Shown: piece after piece, positions 25,752-35,006 of the stretch
Layout of the letters: the number at the start of each line of letters is the position of its first letter
Numbering within the stretch: position 1 is the stretch's first letter
Assembly: GCF_002777965.1 (NCBI RefSeq)
Contig: NZ_NGVR01000022.1
Span: forward strand, 1 to 43,997
Length of the DNA stretch: 43,997 bases
Direction of reading: 5' to 3'
Origin: Proteus columbae
Lineage (GTDB): Bacteria > Pseudomonadota > Gammaproteobacteria > Enterobacterales > Enterobacteriaceae
Position numbers and translations under genes: made by a program
The notes under the pieces: generated by a model
The model's database searches: none
Told to the model about the DNA's origin: nothing
The model's input: the letters and a program-made list of their open reading frames with translations, nothing else

Positions 25752-27689
25752 GTGTCAGACGATTTTGCAGAAAACGGGATTTTAACCCGAACGATTCCAG
25801 GATTTCATCCCCGTGAAGCTCAACGACAAATGGCGAAATCAATAACGGAAACTATTGATAAGCAAGGTGTACTTATCGCTGAAGCGGGTACAGGTACAGG
25901 AAAAACGTATGCTTATCTTGTGCCCGCATTGCGTTCAGGTAAAAAAACAATTATCTCAACAGGCTCTAAAGCCTTGCAAGATCAATTATATAGTCGAGAT
26001 TTACCCACGATCATTGAAGCGATTAATTATGATGGTAATACGGCGTTATTAAAAGGGCGTTCTAACTATCTCTGTTTAGAACGACTTGATCAGCAAATGC
26101 TTAGTGGTGGTGATCTTGAAGCCGAAGTTTTGTCTGATGTAATGTATGTACGCCAATGGTCAACACAGACCGAAGATGGTGATGTGAGTCGTTGTCATAG
26201 TGTTGCAGAAGATAGCAGAGTTTGGCCTTTAGTCACAAGCACTAACGATAACTGTTTAGGAAGTGATTGCCCTCGCTATAAAGAGTGTTATGTTTTAAGC
26301 GCACGTAAAAAAGCAATGGATGCGGATATTGTGGTGGTTAATCACCATTTATTTATGGCAGATACTGTCGTTAAAGATACCGGTTTTGGTGAGCTAATTC
26401 CGGAAGCTGAAATTATGATCTTTGATGAAGCCCATCAAATTCCAGATATTGCTAGTCATTATTTTGGTCAACAACTTACCAGTAGACAGCTTTTTGATCT
26501 CGCCAGAGATATGACTGTGGCTTACCGCACAGAAGTTCGTGATCAAGTTCAGTTGCAAAAAAGTGCTGATAGATTAACGCAAATGGTGATGGATTTTCGC
26601 TTAGCGTTAGGTGATACGGGCTATCGAGGAAATTTACGAGAGCTATTGCAAGGTGGTGAAACAAAACGTTTTCTTACGTTACTGGATGATGCCTTAGAGC
26701 TGAGTTATGACGTAATGAAACTTTCGTTAGGGCGAAGTCAATTACTTGATAGTGCTTTTGAACGAGCCACAGTTTATCGCAATCGCTTAAAACGCCTGAT
26801 TGATACCACAATTGCGGGTTATAGCTATTGGTTTGAAAGTTATGGTCGCCATTTCTTATTAGCTATCACGCCACTCTCTGTTGCGGATAAATTTCGCGAA
26901 TTAATCAAAGCACATAAAAGCAGTTGGGTATTTACTTCTGCAACACTTTCTGTGAATGAGCAGATGTCTTATTACACAGATAGATTGGGCTTAGAAAATG
27001 CGACAACACTGATTTTAAACAGTCCGTTTGATTATCAACATCAGACATTACTCTGTGTGCCACGTTATTTACCACCATTAAATCAACCTTATACGGCGAA
27101 ACGTTTAGCCACGATGTTAACGCCTGTTATTTTAAAGAACCAAGGTCGCTGTTTTTTCCTTTGTACATCACATGCCATGATGCGTGGACTTGCCGAAGAA
27201 TTTAAAGCCAGTTTGCCATTACCTGTATTGATGCAAGGTGAAATGAGTAAAACGCAATTACTGCAAAAATTTGTCTCATCAGGAAATGCACTTTTAGTTG
27301 CGACCCAAAGTTTTTGGGAAGGTGTTGATGTGCGTGGTGATACATTGTCTTGTGTGATTATTGATAAACTACCTTTCACAGCACCTGATGATCCTTTATT
27401 AAGAGCGCGTATTGAAGATTGTGAGTTGCGAGGCGGAGATGCATTTAGAGATGTCCAAATTCCTGATGCTGTTATTAGTTTAAAACAAGGTGTCGGGCGA
27501 TTAATTCGTGATGTACACGATTATGGTGCAATTATAGTTTGTGATGATAGGTTGGTTTCTCGTGCATATGGCGAGGTTTTTTTAAGTAGTTTGCCACCAT
27601 CACCACGAACGCGTTCACTCGAAAAAACAATGAAATTTTTGAGCCAACGCGCGCAGCAGAATGAAATACAAAAAATATCGGATTCATAA
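25752..27689 (+). CDS. yoaA: DinG-family ATP-dependent helicase YoaA
   Basis: XPD/DinG-like superfamily 2 helicase with an iron-sulfur cluster; E. coli YoaA binds the HolC clamp-loader subunit and helps repair stalled forks. The protein is 645 residues (E. coli 636). Walker A is AGTGTGKT (45-52), followed by the four-cysteine FeS region (NYLCLERL, then CLGSDCPRYKECY), the DEAH box (IFDEAHQIPD) and the C-terminal motif VGRLIRDVHDYG. An in-frame ATG at 25746 is nearly on top of the AAAGAG ribosome site; GTG at 25752, 7 nt away, gives MSDDFAENG, like the E. coli MTDDFAPDG start. The start is therefore uncertain by two codons. Confidence 0.93.
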   Translation: MSDDFAENGILTRTIPGFHPREAQRQMAKSITETIDKQGVLIAEAGTGTGKTYAYLVPALRSGKKTIISTGSKALQDQLYSRDLPTIIEAINYDGNTALLKGRSNYLCLERLDQQMLSGGDLEAEVLSDVMYVRQWSTQTEDGDVSRCHSVAEDSRVWPLVTSTNDNCLGSDCPRYKECYVLSARKKAMDADIVVVNHHLFMADTVVKDTGFGELIPEAEIMIFDEAHQIPDIASHYFGQQLTSRQLFDLARDMTVAYRTEVRDQVQLQKSADRLTQMVMDFRLALGDTGYRGNLRELLQGGETKRFLTLLDDALELSYDVMKLSLGRSQLLDSAFERATVYRNRLKRLIDTTIAGYSYWFESYGRHFLLAITPLSVADKFRELIKAHKSSWVFTSATLSVNEQMSYYTDRLGLENATTLILNSPFDYQHQTLLCVPRYLPPLNQPYTAKRLATMLTPVILKNQGRCFFLCTSHAMMRGLAEEFKASLPLPVLMQGEMSKTQLLQKFVSSGNALLVATQSFWEGVDVRGDTLSCVIIDKLPFTAPDDPLLRARIEDCELRGGDAFRDVQIPDAVISLKQGVGRLIRDVHDYGAIIVCDDRLVSRAYGEVFLSSLPPSPRTRSLEKTMKFLSQRAQQNEIQKISDS

Positions 27690-27781
27690 TAGCGATCGCA
27701 CAGAATGTGTGTTTATTCTGTTGAACACTATTATGATATTATTCTTCCTCTTTTAATTATCTAATTTGCCGGAGTTATGGC

Positions 27782-28483
27782 GTGTCACTGCGAATTTTAG
27801 CAATTGATACTGCAACAGAATCTTGTTCAGTTGCAGTTTGGAATGAAGGCGTTGTTGCTTCACGTTTTGAAATCTCACCTCGTGAACATACACAAAAGAT
27901 TTTACCTATGGTGAAAAGCGCTTTAGAAGAAGCAAACATCACATTGCAATCATTAGATGCACTTGCTTTTGGACGAGGCCCTGGAAGTTTTACCGGCGTT
28001 CGTATTGGTGTGGGTGTTGCTCAAGGTATTGCGTTAGGTGCCGAGTTACCAATGATTGGTATTTCATCACTTGCCACAATGGCTGAAGGTGTCTTTAGAA
28101 CAACGGGTATTAAACAAGTTCTCGTGGCAATCGATGCCCGTATGGGTGAAATTTATTGCGCTCAATATCAGCGTAATGATGCAGGTACTTGGGTGGGGGA
28201 AGACACTGAAGCGGTGATGAAACCTGAACAGTTTATTGAAGCATTACAATCAACAACAGGAATATGGGCAATGGCTGGTACAGGCTGGCAAGCTTATCCT
28301 GATTTAAAAAAGGTGTTACCTTTCACTGTTGTTGAAACTGAAATTACACTTCCTGCTGCACAAGATATGTTACCCCTTGCTGTAACCGCTTGGCATGAAG
28401 GCAAAGCAACCAAAGTTGAAGACGCTGAGCCTGTGTATTTACGTAATGAAGTGACGTGGAAAAAATTACCCGGTCGTGAATAG
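27782..28483 (+). CDS. tsaB: tRNA t6A37 synthesis protein TsaB
   Basis: Part of the TsaBDE complex that transfers threonylcarbamoyl to A37 of tRNAs reading ANN codons. TsaB is an inactive TsaD relative that supports the catalytic subunit. It is 233 residues (E. coli 231), with ASKHA-fold motifs [16 protein letters not shown] and [15 protein letters not shown], and the C-terminal [17 protein letters not shown]. The start is GTG at 27782 with GGAG 7 nt upstream; a nearby ATG is out of frame. It is followed 92 bp later by yeaY, as in E. coli. Confidence 0.95.
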   Translation: MSLRILAIDTATESCSVAVWNEGVVASRFEISPREHTQKILPMVKSALEEANITLQSLDALAFGRGPGSFTGVRIGVGVAQGIALGAELPMIGISSLATMAEGVFRTTGIKQVLVAIDARMGEIYCAQYQRNDAGTWVGEDTEAVMKPEQFIEALQSTTGIWAMAGTGWQAYPDLKKVLPFTVVETEITLPAAQDMLPLAVTAWHEGKATKVEDAEPVYLRNEVTWKKLPGRE

Positions 28484-28575
28484 ATTTATGAGTATCTATT
28501 AGAAGCCTAAGAGTGAAGCTAAGCTATAATATTATTATAGAGTAACGTTAATATTGACTTGCAATGAGGTGGTTT

Positions 28576-29172
28576 ATGAACAGACAATTAAACTACCGTT
28601 TGGTAAGCAAAGCGCTATTTCTATCTAGTGCTTTGTTTCTAGCGGGATGCGTCTCTATACCTGAATCAATCAAAGGTACATCAGCAACGCCTGTTACTGA
28701 TTTAAATGGAGTTTTTGTTGCACCTGAGCTTTATATTGGCCAAGAAGGGCGTTTTGGTGGACGAGTGATTGATGTTAAAAACCTTCAATCATCAACACAG
28801 CTAGAAATTGCTGTTATGCCTCTTTCTCAATACGATGCTGCTCCCGAATTGCAACAGCCTTCTGTTGGGCGTCTCTATGCTAATGTTATGCATTTCTTAG
28901 ATCCTACTGATTATAAAAATCAGTATGTAACAGTTGTGGGTACTATTAAAGGTGTTGAATCTGGCAAAGTTGGTGAGGCCAGTTATCCATTTTTACGTAT
29001 TGATGTGACGGGTATGAAACGTTGGACGCTGACACAACAAGTCATTATGCCAGCACCTGTTATGACATGGGGATATTATGGAGATGGTCCCTATTGGGGT
29101 TATCACCATGGATATGGCGGTTACGGTGGATATCCATATGGAACTGGTCAGGTTGTGCCCGTTTTAGAATAA
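28576..29172 (+). CDS. yeaY: Slp-family outer membrane lipoprotein YeaY
   Basis: A 198-residue lipoprotein of the Slp family. The signal sequence ends in a lipobox (LFLAGC, cysteine about 24). The mature part aligns with E. coli YeaY: PELYIGQEGRFGGRVIDV and MKRWTLTQQVIMPAP. The tail (about 168-190) is very rich in glycine and tyrosine (WGYYGDGPYWGYHHGYGGYG). The next residue after the lipid cysteine is Val, not Asp, which predicts outer-membrane sorting. An upstream ATG at 28564 overlaps the AGGTGG ribosome site that serves the ATG at 28576. Function is unknown. Confidence 0.9.
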   Translation: MNRQLNYRLVSKALFLSSALFLAGCVSIPESIKGTSATPVTDLNGVFVAPELYIGQEGRFGGRVIDVKNLQSSTQLEIAVMPLSQYDAAPELQQPSVGRLYANVMHFLDPTDYKNQYVTVVGTIKGVESGKVGEASYPFLRIDVTGMKRWTLTQQVIMPAPVMTWGYYGDGPYWGYHHGYGGYGGYPYGTGQVVPVLE

Positions 29173-29305
29173 AAAATGGGTATTAAATCCCATGACGATA
29201 TAATATTTCATCTCCATTTGTGTGAAACGGTGTATAATCAATATCTATAATATATTAGGTAACTATCTAATAGAGTTATTAAAGTTGAATAAAAATAAAA
29301 GAGAG

Positions 29306-29330
29306 GGCGGTTTTGACCGCCTTCTTTTTT
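29306..29330 (+). terminator. Terminator after yeaY
   Basis: GGCGGT (29306-29311), loop TTTG, ACCGCC (29316-29321), then TTCTTTTTT. Compact G+C-rich stem with a T-run, about 130 bp past the yeaY stop. Confidence 0.85.
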
Positions 29331-29393
29331 GTTAATCTAAAAATAAAATATTTAGTGACACACTTCGCATCTTCACAACAGAAAATTGTTTGT

Positions 29394-29411
29394 GCTGGTA
29401 GGATGAGTTAA
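29394..29411. promoter_or_regulatory. FadR-like operator upstream of fadD
   Basis: GCTGGTAGGATGAGTTAA matches the E. coli fadD FadR site (GCTGGTATGATGAGTTAA as I recall it) at all but one base, and fits the CTGGT-N7-AGTT pattern. It is 63 bp before the fadD start. FadR would repress fadD until long-chain acyl-CoA releases it. Confidence 0.7.
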
Positions 29412-29473
29412 TACTTTGTTAAAAATGAAACATAATATTAACCCAAGAAGTGCGATTAATCAGGAGTACTACT

Positions 29474-31162
29474 TTGGAAAAAGTCTGGCTTAAACGTTAT
29501 CCGGCAGATGTTCCGGCTGAAATTGACCCGGACCGTTTTGCATCCCTTGCTGAGATGCTTGAAAACGCTGTCGCAAATTACGCAGATCAACCCGCCTTTA
29601 TCAATATGGGCGAGGTCATGACTTATCGCAAACTTGAAGAGCGTAGCCGTGCTTTTGCAGCATACCTGCAAAATGGCTTAGGATTAAAAAAAGGTGATCG
29701 TGTTGCTTTAATGATGCCTAATTTACTGCAATATCCTATCGCGCTTTTCGGTATTCTTCGTGCAGGCATGGTTGTCGTAAACGTAAACCCACTTTACACA
29801 CCAAGAGAACTTGAACATCAGTTAAATGACAGTGGTGCAAGTGCCATTGTAATAGTCTCTAACTTTGCTCATACGCTTGAAAAAATCGTATTTAATACCT
29901 GTATTAAACACGTTATTTTAACCCGAATGGGTGATCAGCTATCTCGTCCTAAAGCAACATTAGTCGATTTTGTTGTTAAATATATCAAACGATTAGTGCC
30001 CAAATATAATCTGCCTGATGCCATTTCATTCCGTAGAGCAATGCATTTTGGCTATCGTATGCAATATATCAAACCTGAAATTACAGGAAGTGACTTAGCC
30101 TTCTTACAATACACAGGGGGAACAACGGGAATTGCTAAAGGTGCAATGTTAACGCATCGCAATATGTTGGCAAACCTTGAGCAAGCAAAAGCGGCTTATG
30201 TACCAGCACTAAATGTAGGTAAAGAGCTGGTGGTTACAGCGTTACCGCTGTATCACGTTTTTGCTTTAACCGTAAACTGTCTGCTGTTTATTGAAATTGG
30301 TGGTAAAAATTTACTTATTACCAATCCTCGTGATGTGAAAGGTACAATTAAAGAACTAGGACGTTACCCTGTCACGGCAATTACTGGCGTAAATACTTTA
30401 TTTAATGCTTGGTTACAAAATCCAGAATTCCGTCAGCTTGATTTCTCCAAACTAAACCTCTCTGTTGGCGGTGGCATGCCAGTTCAAAGTAGTGTTGCTA
30501 AAGAGTGGGAAGCGTTAACGGGTAAACATTTGTTAGAAGGTTATGGTTTGACTGAATGCTCTCCTTTAGTCACTGGTAACCCTTATAATCTGAAAAAATA
30601 CAGTGGTAGTATTGGATTACCTGTACCTTCGACAGACGTTAAGTTTATGGATGATGAAGGTAACGAAGTTGACCGCACTGTAGGTGGTGAGATGTGGGTT
30701 CGTGGCCCTCAAGTAATGAAAGGTTATTGGAATCGCCCTGATGCAACGGATGAAGTCTTACACGATGGTTGGGTTGCAACCGGTGATATTGCCACAATGG
30801 ATGATGAAGGTTTTATTCGTATAATTGATCGCAAAAAAGATATGATCTTAGTTTCAGGCTTTAATGTATACCCTAATGAAGTCGAAGAGGTTGTTTCGGC
30901 GCATCCTAAGGTTTTAGAATCAGCTGCAATTGGCGTACCGAGTAAAAACTCAGGTGAAACAGTTAAAGTTTTCATTGTGAAAAAAGATCCATCATTAACA
31001 GAAGATGAGATAAAAACACACTGTCGTCGTTACCTAACTGGTTATAAAGTACCTAAAATTATTGAGTTTCGCGATGAATTACCAAAATCGAATGTTGGTA
31101 AAATTTTACGCAGAGAGTTAAGAAATGAAGAAAAAGAGTTGAAAACCTCAACTGAATCTTGA
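29474..31162 (+). CDS. fadD: Long-chain fatty acid-CoA ligase FadD
   Basis: Activates long-chain fatty acids to acyl-CoA at the inner membrane, coupled to uptake by FadL. It is 562 residues (E. coli 561). The AMP-binding motif is [14 protein letters not shown], and the fatty-acyl-CoA synthetase signature runs through [17 protein letters not shown] and [19 protein letters not shown]; the acetylation/catalytic lysine is in [11 protein letters not shown]. The start is TTG at 29474, with CAGGAG 7 nt upstream; the frame is open to a GTG at 29450, but the E. coli gene also begins at TTG with the same MxKVWLxRYPADVP sequence. Confidence 0.96.
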   Translation: MEKVWLKRYPADVPAEIDPDRFASLAEMLENAVANYADQPAFINMGEVMTYRKLEERSRAFAAYLQNGLGLKKGDRVALMMPNLLQYPIALFGILRAGMVVVNVNPLYTPRELEHQLNDSGASAIVIVSNFAHTLEKIVFNTCIKHVILTRMGDQLSRPKATLVDFVVKYIKRLVPKYNLPDAISFRRAMHFGYRMQYIKPEITGSDLAFLQYTGGTTGIAKGAMLTHRNMLANLEQAKAAYVPALNVGKELVVTALPLYHVFALTVNCLLFIEIGGKNLLITNPRDVKGTIKELGRYPVTAITGVNTLFNAWLQNPEFRQLDFSKLNLSVGGGMPVQSSVAKEWEALTGKHLLEGYGLTECSPLVTGNPYNLKKYSGSIGLPVPSTDVKFMDDEGNEVDRTVGGEMWVRGPQVMKGYWNRPDATDEVLHDGWVATGDIATMDDEGFIRIIDRKKDMILVSGFNVYPNEVEEVVSAHPKVLESAAIGVPSKNSGETVKVFIVKKDPSLTEDEIKTHCRRYLTGYKVPKIIEFRDELPKSNVGKILRRELRNEEKELKTSTES

Positions 31163-31190
31163 TACAACACTCAATAACCTTTTTCAATTT

Positions 31191-31213
31191 CGCCGGTTTA
31201 TACCGGCGTTTTT
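31191..31213 (+). terminator. Terminator between fadD and rnd
   Basis: CGCCGGT (31191-31197), loop TTAT, ACCGGCG (31202-31208), then TTTTT. Perfect 7-bp G+C-rich stem, 29 bp past the fadD stop. Confidence 0.88.
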
Positions 31214-31260
31214 GTGATTACACAAAAAGTCATTAGACATAAAAATAAGAGAAACCTGTT

Positions 31261-32379
31261 TTGAATTATCAATTGATTACGACAGACACTGCACTAGATA
31301 CCGCCTGTAAAGCTGCTTCAGAAGCTTCACAAATTGCTTTAGATACAGAGTTTGTCCGCATACGTACCTATTACCCACATCTTGGTTTGATCCAGATGTA
31401 TGACGGTAAGCAGATCTCTCTTATTGATCCGTTAGCAATTAAGGATTGGACTCCTTTTGTTGAGCTATTAACAAACCCAAGCATTATGAAGTTTCTCCAT
31501 GCGGGAAGTGAAGATCTCGAAGTCTTTTCTCACCAGTTTGGCTGTGTTCCAACACCTATGATTGACACTCAAGTGATTGCTGCATTTTTAGGTCATCCCA
31601 TCTCTTGTGGTTTTGCGACATTAGTTGAGAAATATGAGAATGTTGCACTAGATAAAAGTGAATCCCGAACAGATTGGTTAGCGCGTCCTCTAACTGAAAA
31701 ACAGTGCCAATATGCTAGTGGTGATGTTTTCTATTTGCTACCTTTAGCTGAAAAATTAATTAAAGAAGCTGAAGAAGCAGGCTATATGTATGCCATCGCA
31801 GATGAATGCAACATGATTGCAGAGCGTCGCCAAGAAACGGTTGTACCAGAGCTTGCCTATCGTGATATTAGCAACGCATGGCAATTAAAAGGTCAGCAGT
31901 TAGCATGCTTACAAATGCTTGCTCAGTGGCGTTTAAATCAAGCTAAATCTCGTGATATGGCATTAAACTTCGTTGTAAGAGAAGAACATTTATGGTCTGT
32001 TGCACGTTATCTTCCTTCATCATTAGCAGAACTTGATGCATTGTCGCTTTCAGGTCAAGAGATCCGTTGCCATGGTCGTCGTTTGTTAGATTTTGTTGTT
32101 AAAGCAAAAGAAATTAAAGATGAAGATTGCCCAGAGCCTATTGGCAATTTAATTGAGCAACCAAATTACAAAAAAGCATTTAAAGCGATTAAAGCGGTTA
32201 TTCAAGAAATTAGTGAAGATAAGCGCTATAACCCTGAATTGTTAGCTTCAAGAAGACAGATTAATCAATTATTGAGCATTCATTGGAAAATAAAAGAAGG
32301 GCAACCTGAATTGATTTCGCGCTGGCGTAAAGCATTATTAGAAGAGAAAGTGACAGAGATCCTTGCGCAATATCCATAG
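31261..32379 (+). CDS. rnd: Ribonuclease D
   Basis: 3'-5' exoribonuclease acting on tRNA precursor tails. It is 372 residues (E. coli 375). The DEDD catalytic motifs are ALDTEFVRIRTYYP (Asp28, Glu30), LHAGSEDLEVF and YASGDVFYLLPL; HRDC domains follow (about 205-290 and beyond). The start is TTG at 31261 with a poor Shine-Dalgarno. E. coli rnd also uses UUG and depends on a U-rich leader for translation; here the T-run of the fadD terminator (31209-31213) lies about 50 nt upstream. Confidence 0.95.
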   Translation: MNYQLITTDTALDTACKAASEASQIALDTEFVRIRTYYPHLGLIQMYDGKQISLIDPLAIKDWTPFVELLTNPSIMKFLHAGSEDLEVFSHQFGCVPTPMIDTQVIAAFLGHPISCGFATLVEKYENVALDKSESRTDWLARPLTEKQCQYASGDVFYLLPLAEKLIKEAEEAGYMYAIADECNMIAERRQETVVPELAYRDISNAWQLKGQQLACLQMLAQWRLNQAKSRDMALNFVVREEHLWSVARYLPSSLAELDALSLSGQEIRCHGRRLLDFVVKAKEIKDEDCPEPIGNLIEQPNYKKAFKAIKAVIQEISEDKRYNPELLASRRQINQLLSIHWKIKEGQPELISRWRKALLEEKVTEILAQYP

Positions 32380-32465
32380 TCTTACTAATTGTTTATTTTC
32401 TAATCTCTAATACCCAAAACAAGATGGAATTGTAAGTTTAATAAATAAACAAAATAAAGAATGAT

Positions 32466-32498
32466 AAATAGGAGTCTCTTTTGAGGCTCTTATTTTTT
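32466..32498 (+). terminator. Terminator after rnd
   Basis: AAATAGGAGTCTC (32466-32478), loop TTTT, GAGGCTCTTATTT (32483-32495), then further T residues. A 13-bp stem with two G-U pairs, about 90 bp past the stop. Confidence 0.75.
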
Positions 32499-32676
32499 GC
32501 ACACAAAAAACACCTAGAAAAGGTGAAGGCAATAAATAGGTTAAATAATTTATTAGTAAATATAGATGTTATTGCGAAATAACATGCCTCCTTTGACTTA
32601 TCACCAATGATTAAAATAGCAACGAGATATAGCGCTATTTGCGCATTCAGGTGTTTTCAATATGTATATAATTAAA
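32499..32676. other. rnd/minE intergenic region with a GNRA-capped hairpin
   Basis: The rnd-minE gap is 372 bp; apart from the two terminators at its ends I see no gene. A perfect 8-bp stem, ATGTTATT-GCGA-AATAACAT (32566-32585), would carry a GNRA tetraloop in plus-strand RNA. Smaller dyads are CACCT/AGGTG near 32510 and the palindrome ATAGCGCTAT near 32630. No promoter or small ORF stands out. Confidence 0.35.
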
Positions 32677-32720
32677 CACAGAGCCAATCAAATTAATTAT
32701 AGTTCATGGCTGGCTCTGTG
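32677..32720 (-). terminator. Probable terminator of minCDE
   Basis: Read leftward, CACAGAGCCA and TGGCTCTGTG (32720-32711, 32686-32677) form a perfect 10-bp stem around a 24-nt loop, followed by TTTAATT. The long loop and weak U-tract make it less typical. Confidence 0.55.
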
Positions 32721-32751
32721 AATAATGACTTAGATAAAGCGTAAATATGAT

Positions 32752-33021
32752 TTACTTTGTAGGTTCTTCACTCTCAGGTAAAGTCACATTTAGCTCTAAT
32801 ACAGAGATATCATCACCTTTTTGTTCAAATTGAACAGAAAGCATCTCTGGATCTATCTGCACATATTTGCAGATGACACCCAATAAATCTCTTTTCATAT
32901 CAGGTAAATAAGCTGGCTCGCTATCACCACGGCGGCGTTCTGCTACGATAATTTGTAGACGCTCCTTGGCAATATTAGCTGTCGACTTTTTACGCGACAG
33001 GAAAAAATCTAGTAAAGCCAT
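32752..33021 (-). CDS. minE: Cell division topological specificity factor MinE
   Basis: Stimulates MinD ATPase and drives pole-to-pole Min oscillation, so division occurs at mid-cell. It is 89 residues (E. coli 88). The N-terminal membrane-targeting and MinD-binding part ([21 protein letters not shown]) and the C-terminal dimer domain ([20 protein letters not shown]) are intact. It starts 3 bp after minD. Confidence 0.97.
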   Translation of the reverse strand: MALLDFFLSRKKSTANIAKERLQIIVAERRRGDSEPAYLPDMKRDLLGVICKYVQIDPEMLSVQFEQKGDDISVLELNVTLPESEEPTK

Positions 33022-33024
33022 CTT

Positions 33025-33837
33025 TTACCCCCCAAAAAGGCGTTTCAGAAAGCCTTTTTTCTCTTCTTCAATAAAACGGAATGGATGTTCTTCACCTAAC
33101 AAACGATTTACTGTATCTGAATAGGCTTTACCTGCATCAGATTCGCCATCTAAAATAACAGGTTCACCTTGGTTAGATGAACGTAAAACAGATTGATCTT
33201 CTGGAATAACACCCAATAGTGGAATGCATAGAATCTCAAGGACATCTTCCATACTTAACATGTCACCACGGTTAACTCGACCAGGATTATAACGAGTTAA
33301 TAGCAGATGTTCTTTAATTGGATCTTCACCACGTTCAGCACGACGTGACTTCGATGCCAAAATACCTAAAATACGGTCGGAGTCACGTACAGATGATACT
33401 TCAGGGTTTGTTGTGATAATGGCTTCATCTGCGAAGTAAAGGGCCATTAATGCGCCACTTTCAATGCCCGCAGGAGAATCACAAATAATAAAATCAAAAC
33501 CCATCTCATCGAGTTCATCTAATACTTGTTCGACACCATCACGGGTGAGAGCGTCTTTATCTCTTGTTTGTGATGCAGGGAGAATAAACAGATTTTCTGT
33601 ACGCTTATCTTTAATCAATGCTTGATTTAAAGATGCATCGCCCTGAATAACGTTAACAAAATCATAAACAACTCTACGTTCACAACCCATGATAAGGTCT
33701 AAATTACGTAACCCAATATCAAAGTCGATAACAACCGTCTTATGACCTTTTTGAGCGAGGCCGGTAGAAATGGCCGCGCTGGAAGTTGTTTTACCAACCC
33801 CACCTTTACCTGACGTAACAACAATAATGCGTGCCAT
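33025..33837 (-). CDS. minD: Septum site-determining ATPase MinD
   Basis: Membrane-associated ParA-type ATPase that recruits MinC and is released by MinE. It is 270 residues, as in E. coli. The deviant Walker A GKGGVGKTT (10-18) is plain, as are switch II FIICDSPAGIE and the C-terminal amphipathic membrane helix (KKGFLKRLFGG). It is the middle gene of minC-minD-minE, 22 bp after minC. Confidence 0.98.
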   Translation of the reverse strand: MARIIVVTSGKGGVGKTTSSAAISTGLAQKGHKTVVIDFDIGLRNLDLIMGCERRVVYDFVNVIQGDASLNQALIKDKRTENLFILPASQTRDKDALTRDGVEQVLDELDEMGFDFIICDSPAGIESGALMALYFADEAIITTNPEVSSVRDSDRILGILASKSRRAERGEDPIKEHLLLTRYNPGRVNRGDMLSMEDVLEILCIPLLGVIPEDQSVLRSSNQGEPVILDGESDAGKAYSDTVNRLLGEEHPFRFIEEEKKGFLKRLFGG

Positions 33838-33859
33838 GGAGTGATTCCTTGTCGATGCT

Positions 33860-34561
33860 CTAAATTAAGTTCTCGATTGTTAATTCATTCTCTTGCAGAC
33901 TCAGTTGTACTGACTTACCAACAAAGTCTGTAGGAATTTGATCGCTTAGCCAATATTGACCAGCAATAGAAACAAGTTCAGCAGACAGATGTGTACAAAA
34001 AATATGACTCTCTTTATCACCCGATGCGCCTGCCAGCACACGTCCACGTAACACACCGTAGACATGAACATTACCATCAGCAATTAATTCAGCACCTGCA
34101 CTCACATTACTAATAACGACTAAATCGCTATTTTGAGCATAAATGCGCTGACCTGAACGAACAGGAGTATGGATGATTTTTGTTTTTTGACGAACAACTG
34201 CCGGTGCTTCATTCGTTTTATCGTTATTTGCCTGAGTGCTTGGCTTAACTATTTTACCTTCATTTAAGATAGGTAACTGTGCGGCAATTATCGCTTCTTT
34301 CTGTTGAGCGTTTGAACTACCACTAATTCCCACGACTCGTAAGCCAGCATCTTCTACAATTCGCCTCAGTTTTTTAAAATCAATATTTTCATCTGCTAAA
34401 GCAGAGACATTGATAACCACAGGTGCGTTTTTCAGAAATTGAGGCGCTTGTGCAATTTTTTCTGAAATAGCCTGACGAATAACTTTCGGTGTTCCATCGT
34501 TTAAATGGAGTACTGAAAGGGTAAAATTACTGCCTTTTAACTCAATGGGCGTGTTTGACAT
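33860..34561 (-). CDS. minC: Septum site-determining inhibitor MinC
   Basis: Inhibitor of FtsZ ring assembly, brought to the membrane by MinD. It is 233 residues (E. coli 231). The N-terminal FtsZ-interacting domain (1-105) is joined by a variable linker (about 106-130, with [15 protein letters not shown]) to the C-terminal beta-helix that binds MinD ([20 protein letters not shown]). It is the first gene of the operon and diverges from ycgL across 127 bp. Confidence 0.96.
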   Translation of the reverse strand: MSNTPIELKGSNFTLSVLHLNDGTPKVIRQAISEKIAQAPQFLKNAPVVINVSALADENIDFKKLRRIVEDAGLRVVGISGSSNAQQKEAIIAAQLPILNEGKIVKPSTQANNDKTNEAPAVVRQKTKIIHTPVRSGQRIYAQNSDLVVISNVSAGAELIADGNVHVYGVLRGRVLAGASGDKESHIFCTHLSAELVSIAGQYWLSDQIPTDFVGKSVQLSLQENELTIENLI

Positions 34562-34688
34562 CTATCTGACTCAGTAAATTTTTTATAATCTGGCACAAAA
34601 AACCAGAGACGATATTACGAAAGTATATAAGCATGTTATATTTACTAAAATATTCAGGCAAGTCGCTTATTTTAATAATTAGAGTTTA

Positions 34689-34982
34689 ATGAAAATGATT
34701 TGTGCAATTTACCGTAGTACCAAACGTGATCAAACTTATTTATACATCGAAAAAAAGGATGATTTCTCTCGAATTCCGGACGAATTATTACAAAGTTTTG
34801 GCGAACCACAGTTTTCAATGTTGCTTAATCTCGCGGATAGACAGCGTTTAGCGCATGCTGACATTGAAAAAGTCAAAAAAGCATTAGTTGAGCAGGGTTT
34901 TTACTTACAAGTTCCACCCCCTGTCGAAAGTATGTTAAATGCTTATTTAGATGAATTAAAAAAATCAGAAAAAACTGAATAA
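34689..34982 (+). CDS. ycgL: YcgL domain-containing protein
   Basis: A 97-residue protein of the YcgL family (E. coli 108), with the conserved core [23 protein letters not shown] and YLQVPPP. The family has a small alpha/beta fold and no known activity. It is divergent from minC, as in E. coli. The ATG at 34689 is 4 nt from TAGAG; a second ATG two codons on (34695) is 10 nt from it and could be the real start. A lytic transglycosylase gene follows after 24 bp. Confidence 0.88.
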   Translation: MKMICAIYRSTKRDQTYLYIEKKDDFSRIPDELLQSFGEPQFSMLLNLADRQRLAHADIEKVKKALVEQGFYLQVPPPVESMLNAYLDELKKSEKTE

Positions 34983-35006
34983 ATCATCGAGATAAAAGGA
35001 GCATAA

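Noticed and set aside
27707..27726. CAGAAT...ATTCTG dyad after yoaA as a terminator
   Set aside because: Short stem, 8-nt loop and no T-run.
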